DNA of 64,000 nucleotides from Prevotellaceae bacterium UBA4301 (GTDB taxonomy: Bacteria; Bacteroidota; Bacteroidia; Bacteroidales; Bacteroidaceae). Every line of letters begins with the position of its first letter. Position 1 is the first letter of the stretch. The DNA lies in contig DGUV01000029.1 of assembly GCA_002395775.1 (NCBI GenBank), positions 60,072 to 124,071 of the forward strand, written 5' to 3'. Of this stretch, positions 34,757-42,307 are shown piece by piece. The position numbers were made by a program, and so were the translations under genes. The notes below the pieces were generated by a model. The model was not told the origin of the DNA, searched no databases, and saw only the letters and a program-made list of their open reading frames with translations.

Positions 34757-35347
34757 TTATTGTGAACTATCCTGTCGTTCCAATTCCTGAAGCACAAAAT
34801 GATGGGTCTGGAAGAAATCCTCCAGCATGGCCTTCAGGTAATCCGTGATATTCGGAATCTGAGGCACGAACACGAAGTTCTTCCTGCTGTGCACTCCCAC
34901 CACATCACCCTCGTCGGCCACAACGTAAAAAGTAGAAACGTTCGTGCGGCAGTTTGCCTCATTGATGGCCTTCTTTATCTGTGCAAACCGCTCCACGTCG
35001 AACAGGCTACATTGCAACCACCAGGGATAGTGGACCGTGATGCAGAGCAACTCGTTCGAAGCCTGAGCCACGAAGCTCTGTCCCTGAAACTTGAAAGTAA
35101 TGTTCCCGTTCCCATCCGTCGTCACGGGGCATCCCAGGGCCTGCAGCGAACTTGTCAGCAACTCGCGTGTGCCAATGTCCGCCTTCATGCTTTCCGTCAC
35201 CCTTTGTTCCTTCTCCATGTTGTTCTCCTTTCTCTCCTTGCGTTGTCTTTGTTTAATCTCCTTCAGTTTCCTCTCCCATGGTTCGCCTCCTGGCCACCAT
35301 ATCCTAATCAATGCCAGTAAAATAGCTCCTACTACAATATACTCCAT
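34757..35347 (-). CDS. YbjN-like (type III secretion chaperone fold) protein with membrane segment
   Basis: A 196-residue protein. Residues 1-20 are hydrophobic (MEYIVVGAILLALIRIWW), followed by a basic stretch (KLKEIKQRQRKERK). From about residue 55 the alternating pattern LGCPVTTDGNGNITFKFQGQSF, VHYPWWLQCSL and TYFVVADEG-like VSTFYVVADEG resembles YbjN/chaperone-like domains. The function of such proteins is poorly known. An internal ATG at residue 44 could give a soluble form. First gene of the cassette with the small membrane protein and the FtsZ-like GTPase. Confidence 0.7.
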   Translation of the reverse strand: MEYIVVGAILLALIRIWWPGGEPWERKLKEIKQRQRKERKENNMEKEQRVTESMKADIGTRELLTSSLQALGCPVTTDGNGNITFKFQGQSFVAQASNELLCITVHYPWWLQCSLFDVERFAQIKKAINEANCRTNVSTFYVVADEGDVVGVHSRKNFVFVPQIPNITDYLKAMLEDFFQTHHFVLQELERQDSSQ

Positions 35348-35396
35348 CCTACCCTGACAGCTGCTCGGCGATATACATATTATTATATTGTTGCCA

Positions 35397-35404
35397 CAAA
35401 GATA
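35397..35404 (-). promoter_or_regulatory. -7 element of the YbjN-ftsZ cassette
   Basis: TATCTTTG on the minus strand, 50 bases before the ATG at 35347. The -33 box is weak. Confidence 0.5.
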
Positions 35405-35493
35405 GTAAAATCATTCTGATGCCGGCACATCCATGCCCCGAATTTTTTTGCCACTGTACGAAATGGGCGGATGAGTGTACGAACCTGCCCTTG

Positions 35494-35519
35494 CCCCCTC
35501 CCTGTTAAGGAAGGGGGGG
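35494..35519 (-). other. G/C-run hairpin after the smalltalk gene
   Basis: CCCCCTCCC (35494-35502) faces GGAAGGGGG (35509-35517) across a 6-base loop, ending 4 bases past the smalltalk stop codon. No T-run follows on the minus strand, so it is more likely an RNA 3'-end protector than a classic terminator. Confidence 0.5.
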
Positions 35520-35522
35520 CTG

Positions 35523-35630
35523 TCAGTTGCAACATGCAGAGACTCCTGCGGCGGTGGTCAAGGCCGCGATAAGGGCCGTTAATAGTTTCCAAAGGAACTT
35601 CATGAGTTCCCGTCGTTGTTCTTGTTTCAT
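35523..35630 (-). CDS. Smalltalk protein (very short membrane-type peptide)
   Basis: A 35-residue product: a basic start (MKQEQRRELMKFLWK), then a hydrophobic stretch (LLTALIAALTTAAGVSACC) and one final Asn before the stop. This matches the 'smalltalk' peptides found downstream of HU-family genes in Bacteroidales. The Lys/Arg start, Ala/Thr/Leu core and near-terminal cysteines are the family look. Its function is unknown. It lies 239 bases after the HU-HIG gene on the same strand. Easily missed because of its size. Confidence 0.85.
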   Translation of the reverse strand: MKQEQRRELMKFLWKLLTALIAALTTAAGVSACCN

Positions 35631-35648
35631 ACGAGTAAAATTTTTTAT

Positions 35649-35712
35649 TAAATTTTAGGAGTTAAAAAGGAGTTAAAAGGGAGTTAAAGAGGAGTTATAA
35701 GGACGTTAGAAT
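35649..35712. repeat. GGAGTTAAAA short tandem repeat
   Basis: About five imperfect 10-13-base units built on AGGAGTTA lie between the HU-HIG and smalltalk genes. The rest of the 35631-35869 spacer holds several GCTCG/CGAGC inverted words but no open frame I can support. Confidence 0.6.
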
Positions 35713-35838
35713 TTGAGAGGAAGTCAACCAGTCTAATACATTCGTCCCTTTCGCTCGAGCTTGCTCGCTTGATTCATTCAAGAACTTCGTGAGCGTAGCG
35801 AACTAACTCCGCGAAGCTAACTCCCCTTTACAGCCCTT

Positions 35839-35877
35839 CTCCCTAAGTTGGGCCATTGAGGCCCAAAACTTAGGGAG
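35839..35877 (-). other. Hairpin embracing the HU-HIG stop codon
   Basis: CTCCCTAAGTT (35839-35849) pairs with AACTTAGGGAG (35867-35877), and GGGCC with GGCCC inside it, with a 2-base bulge. The TAA stop of the HU-HIG gene is part of the stem. There is no T-run after it on the minus strand. Confidence 0.6.
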
Positions 35878-36424
35878 TAACATCGTCGGGGTCGCCGGAG
35901 CCAGAGCTGCCAGTGTCGCCGCTGCCCGAGGAGCCGCTGCCGCTGTCGGTGGTGGCCACTGCCTCGTTGAGGCCCGTCTTTTCCGACTGCTTGGCCTGTG
36001 CCTGCTGCTTGCGGGAGCCCACGTAGTCAAACTCCATGTTGGTGTTCAGGGCCGTCTTCACGTTCTCGTCGGCCTGGAACGTGAGCTTCACGCCAGTGAT
36101 GTTGGCCGCAGTGAAATCGTTGGCGTCTCCTGTGCCCGTGCTCTGCAGGCTCACGCCGAACTTGCCCAGTCCGTCGAGCTTCACGCCGTAGCCGGCGCGC
36201 AGCATTTCAATGACGCAGGCCACTGCGTCGGTCAGCACGCCGTAGATGGTGCCTTCGGAGAAGGGGGTGCCGTGCTCCTTCACGTGCTTGGCCAGCAGGG
36301 GCAGGTCGATGACCTCAATCTGCTGGGCGGTGGCTACGACCACCTTGGCGCTCTCCTTCTCGCTGGGATTCACGAGTCGCAGCCCGAGGCCGTAGGGAAT
36401 GTGTCCGATAACTTTGTTTGCCAT
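35870..36424 (-). CDS. HU-HIG family DNA-binding protein with Gly/Ser-rich tail
   Basis: A 184-residue protein. It begins MANKVIGHIPYGLGLRLVNPSEK and continues with the HU-like core (EVIDLPLLAKHVKEHG, FSEGTIYGVLTDAVACVIEML and VKLDGLGKFGVSLQS). Residues about 160-184 are a Gly/Ser/Asp-rich tail (TDSGSGSSGSGDTG). This is the HU-HIG domain group, common in Bacteroidales next to smalltalk peptides and accessory elements. It presumably binds DNA, perhaps as a nucleoid or element-specific protein. It is preceded by an unusual 240-base structured leader. Confidence 0.88.
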   Translation of the reverse strand: MANKVIGHIPYGLGLRLVNPSEKESAKVVVATAQQIEVIDLPLLAKHVKEHGTPFSEGTIYGVLTDAVACVIEMLRAGYGVKLDGLGKFGVSLQSTGTGDANDFTAANITGVKLTFQADENVKTALNTNMEFDYVGSRKQQAQAKQSEKTGLNEAVATTDSGSGSSGSGDTGSSGSGDPDDVTP

Positions 36425-36476
36425 AGTTTTTAAGGGTTTAATGTTTAATGTTTAATGTTTAAGGGTTAATGGTTAG
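36425..36476. repeat. TTTAATG heptamer tandem repeat
   Basis: Directly upstream of the HU-HIG ATG lie three exact TTTAATG units flanked by related words (GTTTAAGGGTTAATGG). In the messenger this sits where the ribosome binds. Confidence 0.7.
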
Positions 36477-36513
36477 TGAGCTCGCTTGCCCGAGTGAGGT
36501 CCGGAGCCTGCAG

Positions 36514-36676
36514 GGTCGTTCGCGACCGCCCTTAGGGGCGCTTTTCCTGTCCTCGTGGCATTGGATTTCGAATCCTAATGCAAGTGTCGTGCAAGCCGAG
36601 CGCAGAGAAAGGGCCCATTTCTTTGCCGAGGCGCCGCCGACATTCGCATCGGATTTTTTAATCCTATGCAAAGATA
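36514..36676 (-). promoter_or_regulatory. Promoter and hairpin-rich leader of HU-HIG
   Basis: A -7 element (TATCTTTG, 36669-36676, minus strand) precedes a 240-base leader. At least four stems are visible: 36646-36669 (GCAT.GGATT/AATCC.ATGC), 36558-36581 (GCATTGGATT/AATCC.AATGC), 36527-36540 (CGCCC/GGGCG) and 36514-36527 (GGTCG/CGACC). The first two stems are near copies of each other, and the first begins at the expected 5' end of the RNA. The stretch is GC-rich relative to its flanks. A cis-acting RNA is possible; no known riboswitch is recognised. Confidence 0.5.
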
Positions 36677-36737
36677 CGACACTGCCATTGCGGTTCTCGA
36701 ATGTTTGAGTAAAAAAATTATATATTTTAGAGATTCT

Positions 36738-36890
36738 GGTGTCATGGTGTCATAGTGTCATTTTCGTTTTCAGCTTGTCAAAATCCGCACTATAATATAA
36801 ATATAGTATTTATATTATAGTGAGTCAAATGTCGATTCCCAAATTGATTTTGACCATTTTGACCTTGACACCTTTTTGACACCTTTGGGG
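36738..36890. repeat. Iteron-like GTGTCA repeats around a palindrome
   Basis: Three 8-base units (GGTGTCAT, GGTGTCAT, AGTGTCAT) occupy 36738-36761. On the far side of the palindrome the same word recurs inverted (TTGACACC at 36865-36872 and 36876-36883, plus two TTGACC words before). This fills most of the gap between the HU-HIG leader and the restriction enzyme; 36890-36960 holds nothing else I can identify. Confidence 0.6.
36788..36822. repeat. Perfect AT-rich palindrome, 16-bp arms
   Basis: CACTATAATATAAATA (36788-36803) and TATTTATATTATAGTG (36807-36822) are exact inverted copies around a 3-base centre. There is no T-run, so it is not a typical terminator. It lies between divergently transcribed genes. 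Confidence 0.85.
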
Positions 36891-36960
36891 GGTTAAGGGA
36901 GGGCATATTAAATATGTATTACTCTCGACTTGCAGACATGACAAAAGTTTTTCATCTGCA

Positions 36961-36992
36961 TTTGCATTGTTCGTCTTCTTTTACTATCTTTG
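36961..36992 (+). promoter_or_regulatory. Promoter of the restriction-modification operon
   Basis: TTTG at 36961-36964, 20 bases, TATCTTTG at 36985-36992, full consensus; the ATG is at 37020. Confidence 0.8.
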
Positions 36993-37019
36993 TGGGGAAA
37001 AACAAATCTATCCCTTTAT

Positions 37020-40000
37020 ATGGTATTATCGGAGTATATAAGTACAATTAATCAGAAGTTCCGTGCAGGTAATGCAACAGAACACACTTATCGCGGTGCG
37101 CTGGAGCAGCTGATGCAGAGACTGCTGCCTAAACTGTTGGTAACCAACGAACCCAAGCGAGAGAAATGTGGTGCGCCCGACTATATTGCCACTCGCAAGG
37201 ATGGTATGCCTGTCTTCTACATTGAAGCAAAGGACATTGGCGACAATGACCTTGATGGTCGCAATAAAAACGGGCATAAAGAACAGTTCGACCGTTATCG
37301 TCAAGCCCTCGACTATATCATTTTCACCGACTATCTCGATTTTCACCTCTATGAGTATGGCGAATTCGTGGATAGCGTGCGCATTGCTGAGGTAAGAGGT
37401 GACAAGATAGTAGCCATAGATGAGAATGAAGATAGATTTCTGAGTCTCATTCAGCATTTTGGCGACACGGGGATTCAACGAATCGCTTCTGCCTCAAAAC
37501 TGGCTAAACTCATGGCTGGCAAAGCGCGTTTATTGGAGAACATCATCGAAAAGGCGATGAATGACGAATCTCAAAGTTATGAGAACGACAACCTGCGAGG
37601 TCAATATCAGGCCTTCAAGGATGTGCTCATTCAGGAACTAAAACCTTCGGATTTTGCCGACATTTATGCCCAAACTATCGCATACGGTATGTTTGCCGCA
37701 CGCCTGCACGACGACACTCCAAATGATTTCAGTCGAGAGGAGGCCGCACGCCTGATACCCAAGACCAATCCCTTCCTGCGTCAGATTTTTAATAACATCG
37801 CTGGCAACGACCTCGATGAGCGCATAGCATGGGTGGTCGACGACCTGGTTACAGTGTTTGCAGCTACCGACATCAAGAAGATAATGACCTCCTACGGACG
37901 AGACAAGCGTCACCACGACCCCATGATTCACTTCTATGAGGATTTCTTGGCAGAGTACAACCCAAAGCTTCGCAAGTCGAAGGGCGTTTGGTACACTCCG
38001 CAACCCGTTGTGGGCTTCATTGTGAGGGCTGTTGATGAGGTACTGCAAAAGGAATTCAACCTGCCAGAAGGGTTGGCAGACTACTCCACGATTGAAAAAG
38101 ATGTTGCAGTTGAGCAGACTTACGATGGGCGCACTAAGGACGGTATGAAGCACGCCATGAAACGTTTCCATCGCGTGCAGATACTTGACCCCGCAACCGG
38201 CACAGGCACGTTCTTGGCAGAGGTGGTCAATCAGATTTACGACCGCTATCGCGACCAGCAAGGCATCTGGCAACAGTATGTCGAACAACACCTGTTGCCT
38301 CGTCTGCATGGTTTTGAGATTCTTATGGCCTCGTATGCCGTAGCTCACCTGAAGCTTGATATGTTGCTGGGCGAAACAGGGTATCAACACCAAACAGACA
38401 AGCGCTTGCATGTATATCTGACCAACTCGCTCGAAGAGAGCAACAACGAACCGCGCACCCTCTTTGCCCAATGGCTTAGCCGTGAGGCTACAGAGGCTAA
38501 CGTCATTAAGCGAGATTGCCCCGTGATGGTGATGATTGGCAATCCGCCATATTCAATTAGTAGTCAGAATAATGGGAAATGGATTACCAACCTTATTGCT
38601 GATTATAAAAAAGATTTGAACGAGCGAAACATCCAGCCGCTTAGTGACGACTACATCAAATTCATACGCCTTGGGCAGGAATATGTAGAGAAGAATGGCG
38701 AAGGAGTGCTAGGATATATATCTAACAACTCATTTATTGATGGCATTATTCACAGACAAATGCGAAAAAGACTGTTAGAAGTCTTTGATAAAATCTACAT
38801 TCTTAATCTTCATGGGGATAGTAAGAAACAAGAAAAAACTCCCCAAGGTGGTAAGGATGAGAATGTTTTTGATATTATGCAAGGGGTCAGCATTAATATC
38901 TTTGTAAAGACAAGTAAGAAAGAAAAAAGAGAACTTGGTAAGGTGTTTTATGCTTCTATTTTTGGTACTAGGGATGTGAAATATCAGGAACTTAATTCAT
39001 TGAATCTTGATAACACCCAATGGGAGGAGATAAAGATAGAAGCTCCTCATTATTTCTTTGTTCCCAAAGATTTCTCATTGATAGAAGTATATGAAAAGGG
39101 GTTTAAGGTAGACGACCTTTTCCTAAAATACAACAATGGCATAGAATCAGGAAAGGATGATTTCTTCTTCGGGTTTGATAAGAATGCATTTGTATCATTC
39201 TTGAAGGGTTGTTTCTTTGATAAAGAGGATTGTTGCAAGCGATTTGATTTCAAAGACACCAATGATTATCGTCTATTATCAAACTTCATGAATGCCATAT
39301 TTGATGAGAAATATGTCAAGGAAGTGAACTACAGGCCTTTTGATGTCAGATATTGTTATTATGAACCTTCCATCCAACGGAGACCTGCCTATGACCTGAT
39401 GAAGAATATGTTCTGGCAGAATGTTGGTCTGCTTGTGCCAAGGCAATTCAATGGGAATTTCCATCATGTACTTGTATCTGACAAGCCAACGAATTGTAAT
39501 CTTACGGGTACAGCCAAAAAGTTTGGAAGTGCTCCATTGTTCCCTCTCTACATCTATCAAGAGAACATGGGCAAGATGGAGCGTACGGTCAACTTTAACA
39601 AGAAATTGTATGACAAGATAGCCCAAGGCCTGAACTACCTTCCCTGCTATGATGACAGCATCTTGACAGACCCAATAAGTGATTATAATGGTGTGCTCTA
39701 TCCCCAAGACCTCTTCGACTACATCTATGCCGTGCTGCATAGCCCCAGCTATCGCGAACGCTACAAGGAATTCCTAAAGATAGACTTCCCGCGCATACCT
39801 TATCCAACGGACGGGAAACGGTTCCGTGGCCTGGCGGAGAAGGGTGAAGAACTGCGAAAATTGCATCTCATGGAGGATTTGCCAAACCAGACAGGGATTT
39901 CATTCCCTGTGGCAGGTTCGTTGCAAGTTGACTTCTATCGCTGGGAGCAAAACCGCGTTTACATCAACTCGGAGCAATACTTCGAGGGTGTGCCCGAGGA

Positions 40001-40166
40001 GGCTTGGAACTTCTACATTGGTGGTTACCAGCCAGCCCAGAAGTGGCTCAAAGACCGCAAAGGATTGACGCTGAGCTTCGAAGACGTGAAGCACTATCAG
40101 CGCATCATCTATGTGCTGCTGCAGACAGATAGAATAATGAAAGAGATTGATTTAATGTTGAAGTAA
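37020..40166 (+). CDS. Single-chain restriction-modification enzyme (type ISP/IIG-like, N6-adenine methylase)
   Basis: A 1048-residue protein. Residues 1-130 hold a nuclease-like PD-(D/E)xK site: PD at 53-54 and EAK at 69-71 (APDYIATRK, VFYIEAKD). The methyltransferase follows: SAM motif ILDPATGTGTFLAEV near 387 and catalytic motif GNPPYS near 507. The C-terminal half resembles the type ISP target-recognition region (RPFDVRYCYYEPSIQRRPAYDLM). The SF2 helicase of classic type ISP enzymes is absent between nuclease and methylase, which are joined by a helical region. The start at 37020 is the first ATG after the promoter. The coding sequence turns AT-rich around 38.5-39.6 kb, where the specificity region lies. 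It is followed at 3 bases by an unknown gene. Confidence 0.87.
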   Translation: MVLSEYISTINQKFRAGNATEHTYRGALEQLMQRLLPKLLVTNEPKREKCGAPDYIATRKDGMPVFYIEAKDIGDNDLDGRNKNGHKEQFDRYRQALDYIIFTDYLDFHLYEYGEFVDSVRIAEVRGDKIVAIDENEDRFLSLIQHFGDTGIQRIASASKLAKLMAGKARLLENIIEKAMNDESQSYENDNLRGQYQAFKDVLIQELKPSDFADIYAQTIAYGMFAARLHDDTPNDFSREEAARLIPKTNPFLRQIFNNIAGNDLDERIAWVVDDLVTVFAATDIKKIMTSYGRDKRHHDPMIHFYEDFLAEYNPKLRKSKGVWYTPQPVVGFIVRAVDEVLQKEFNLPEGLADYSTIEKDVAVEQTYDGRTKDGMKHAMKRFHRVQILDPATGTGTFLAEVVNQIYDRYRDQQGIWQQYVEQHLLPRLHGFEILMASYAVAHLKLDMLLGETGYQHQTDKRLHVYLTNSLEESNNEPRTLFAQWLSREATEANVIKRDCPVMVMIGNPPYSISSQNNGKWITNLIADYKKDLNERNIQPLSDDYIKFIRLGQEYVEKNGEGVLGYISNNSFIDGIIHRQMRKRLLEVFDKIYILNLHGDSKKQEKTPQGGKDENVFDIMQGVSINIFVKTSKKEKRELGKVFYASIFGTRDVKYQELNSLNLDNTQWEEIKIEAPHYFFVPKDFSLIEVYEKGFKVDDLFLKYNNGIESGKDDFFFGFDKNAFVSFLKGCFFDKEDCCKRFDFKDTNDYRLLSNFMNAIFDEKYVKEVNYRPFDVRYCYYEPSIQRRPAYDLMKNMFWQNVGLLVPRQFNGNFHHVLVSDKPTNCNLTGTAKKFGSAPLFPLYIYQENMGKMERTVNFNKKLYDKIAQGLNYLPCYDDSILTDPISDYNGVLYPQDLFDYIYAVLHSPSYRERYKEFLKIDFPRIPYPTDGKRFRGLAEKGEELRKLHLMEDLPNQTGISFPVAGSLQVDFYRWEQNRVYINSEQYFEGVPEEAWNFYIGGYQPAQKWLKDRKGLTLSFEDVKHYQRIIYVLLQTDRIMKEIDLMLK

Positions 40167-40169
40167 GTT

Positions 40170-41474
40170 ATGAAGTACGATTTGCCTTACCCTGACGTAA
40201 GTCAACGAAAACGGGTGCCTCAATGGCACCTGCACAGAGGCTGTGTTGTGGCTTTCAGGATGGTGGGTGACGGCCGTACAGGCATTATCGTCATGGAGGA
40301 CAGCCAGATGATGATGGTGGCCGTAAACATGTATAAAGATGAAGGCTACCAATGGGTGATGGATAGTTTGCCTGGGGAGCAGGAAGTAGAGCTCTATGAG
40401 GTGAATGAGGCCGAACGCCTGTGGGGCTACAAGTATTTCCTGTCGGAGTTTGGCTATGAAATTCCGTCGCGGGGGGTGCACCCATTATTTGACTTCGTAG
40501 ATCACGAATGTCCGAACGAGCGTCAAAGATATACGGATAAGGAAGAGTTCTGTCAGGACTTTCTGCTCCATGTCCCCAAATTGTTCGCACCGACGGAATG
40601 GGCAGGTATAAAGCAGGCTGTGTGGGTGAGAATTTGTCAGTCGCTTGGCTTGCAATATAATCGTTATCGCACGGAATACTATTGTTTTTTGATTGGCGTT
40701 CTGATGATTGCCGAACGAGAAAAGACGGAGTACACCCGCAATAGGCTTTTAAGGAAGATGCAATGGAATTGGAGACATCTGTCGTGGATGTATGGCATGG
40801 TATTAGGACGTTTGATAGGTACCGAATATAAAAACTTCACTGCGCTGGTTCGGCAGACAGGACAAGGCAGTAGGAAGGCATACCTGCATTTGTATCTTCC
40901 TCTCGTGGAGAATAATATAGACAAGATTTGCCATTATAACCCTGACAAGCCCCAGAAACTGCGTGATGCAATAAGTATCATGCGCAGGCAAGAGGCTCTC
41001 GAAGAGCAGAAAACTGACCTCGACGAATTGTATAAGATTTTATTCCCCAACCATTTTGTGCTTGCCATGTCTGCCGAACGGCCTGCGGCCACAATCGCAG
41101 AGCTGAAGCAGGAAATGGAGGAGAAAGAGATGAAGATAGTTGAACTTGAGAGCGCGCTGGAAACAAGTATAAAAAAGTTTAATGTGCGCTACGAAGAGCT
41201 GCTACACAACTTTGAGGCTCTGGCACTGGAATCCGTTTCGTTTGACGAGATTGAAAAGGGGTTGTGCAATCTGTCCCGAGGAATGGCGGAGGCCGTGCTT
41301 GGACAACTGTCGATAACTCTCTCTGGGAACAATAAATTTATGGTCCAATTGCCCAGATTACATCAAGCAATTAAGGACAACGACAAATCAAGCACAGAGA
41401 TTCACAACCATTTCGAGGCAGGCAGTACGGCACAAGTGTTCAATGGGCCAACAACAGGCGAATTTAAGAAATAG
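40170..41474 (+). CDS. Unknown protein with C-terminal HFEAGS/QVFNG motif, in the restriction operon
   Basis: A 434-residue protein I do not recognise. Residues 1-120 look beta-rich (GCVVAFRMVGDGRTGIIVMED); 150-280 are helical with many aromatic and basic residues; about 305-345 is a probable coiled coil (ELKQEMEEKEMKIVELESAL). The last residues read IHNHFEAGSTAQVFNG, a motif that recurs near the N-terminus of the next protein. It begins 3 bases after the methylase stop, so it belongs to the same transcript. A role as accessory or regulator of the restriction system is inferred from context only. Confidence 0.75.
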   Translation: MKYDLPYPDVSQRKRVPQWHLHRGCVVAFRMVGDGRTGIIVMEDSQMMMVAVNMYKDEGYQWVMDSLPGEQEVELYEVNEAERLWGYKYFLSEFGYEIPSRGVHPLFDFVDHECPNERQRYTDKEEFCQDFLLHVPKLFAPTEWAGIKQAVWVRICQSLGLQYNRYRTEYYCFLIGVLMIAEREKTEYTRNRLLRKMQWNWRHLSWMYGMVLGRLIGTEYKNFTALVRQTGQGSRKAYLHLYLPLVENNIDKICHYNPDKPQKLRDAISIMRRQEALEEQKTDLDELYKILFPNHFVLAMSAERPAATIAELKQEMEEKEMKIVELESALETSIKKFNVRYEELLHNFEALALESVSFDEIEKGLCNLSRGMAEAVLGQLSITLSGNNKFMVQLPRLHQAIKDNDKSSTEIHNHFEAGSTAQVFNGPTTGEFKK

Positions 41475-41478
41475 GGAT

Positions 41479-42081
41479 ATGGAAGAAGATAAGACTAAGA
41501 ACGTGGTGAACCATTTCGAGGCGGGTTCGAACTGCCAGGTGTTCAACGGCGACATCAGTGGTTGCGTGTTTGCAATGCCAGGCTCTACGGTGAATCAGAA
41601 TGTTCCGCAAGAGAGAAAGGAGCAACACGAGCCACCCGCACTTCCGCCGAAAGAGTCCAGGTTAAGCCTGGGCATTATGCAAAAGAAGGAGGGCATTGTA
41701 GAGCAACTGGAACAATACATCGACAAGGGCGACTGGAGATTACCGGAAATGTCCGAGAAGGTAAAGCAGATGATGAGAGCAGTTCTCGGCATTGAAGAAG
41801 TGGAATTGTCACGTAGCGAAGAAAACTTGTCAGAAAAATTGTGGATATTACTGGAAAACGGGCGTGGTGACCGTGTGAAAATTGTGTGGCAAAATATAGT
41901 TGGATATCTTGACGAAAAGGGATTCTTCAAGAGAAAGGGATCTCCTGCTTTGAACAAGGACTTTTTTGGTAACGAAGAAGGGTACACAAACATTGACAAA
42001 GGGCGACCGAATAACAATAATATGTCGCAGGGATTCGCTGATGTGGTGCCACTGCTGGACGCATATGTGCCAAAAAGATAA
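41479..42081 (+). CDS. Unknown protein with N-terminal HFEAGS/QVFNG motif, last gene of the restriction operon
   Basis: A 200-residue protein from the ATG at 41479. Residues 9-36 read VVNHFEAGSNCQVFNGDISG then CVFAMPGSTVNQN, the same motif as the C-terminus of the upstream protein but longer. A Pro-rich linker (about 40-60) and a helical domain follow, with EQLEQYIDKGDWRLPE and LSEKLWILLENGRGDRV. Family unknown. Four bases separate it from the previous stop, and a strong terminator follows. The shared motif suggests that the two proteins bind each other or a common partner. Confidence 0.75.
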   Translation: MEEDKTKNVVNHFEAGSNCQVFNGDISGCVFAMPGSTVNQNVPQERKEQHEPPALPPKESRLSLGIMQKKEGIVEQLEQYIDKGDWRLPEMSEKVKQMMRAVLGIEEVELSRSEENLSEKLWILLENGRGDRVKIVWQNIVGYLDEKGFFKRKGSPALNKDFFGNEEGYTNIDKGRPNNNNMSQGFADVVPLLDAYVPKR

Positions 42082-42108
42082 TCTGAAATAATCTGAAAAC
42101 TTTTATGG

Positions 42109-42146
42109 GTGCTCAATTCTCGATTTTGAGAATTGAGCACTTTTTG
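42109..42146 (+). terminator. Intrinsic terminator of the restriction operon
   Basis: A perfect 13-bp stem, GTGCTCAATTCTC (42109-42121) and GAGAATTGAGCAC (42128-42140), a 6-base loop and TTTTTG. The remaining 42147-42307 spacer shows no clear promoter or frame. Confidence 0.92.
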
Positions 42147-42307
42147 TTTTCCTTGTCTTTCAACAGGTTATATTGTATTGATATATTAATCTGAGATTAT
42201 TCAATCAGATTTGTAACGCTCCACCGCTTGTGGACCTTTGCCTCAGCTTTCGAGATAAGACCGCTGATGGTTGCTTATCCTGTAGAAATGCGGAGGCTTA
42301 GTACAGC

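Noticed and set aside
36558..36581. A tRNA-like T-arm (GGATTTCGAATCC)
   Set aside because: The loop does not have the 7-base TTCRANY layout, and no acceptor, D or anticodon arms lie at proper distances. It is better read as one stem of the HU-HIG leader.
36788..36822. The palindrome as an intrinsic terminator
   Set aside because: The stem is AT-only apart from its ends, has no T-run, and the flanking genes are divergent, so there is nothing to terminate.
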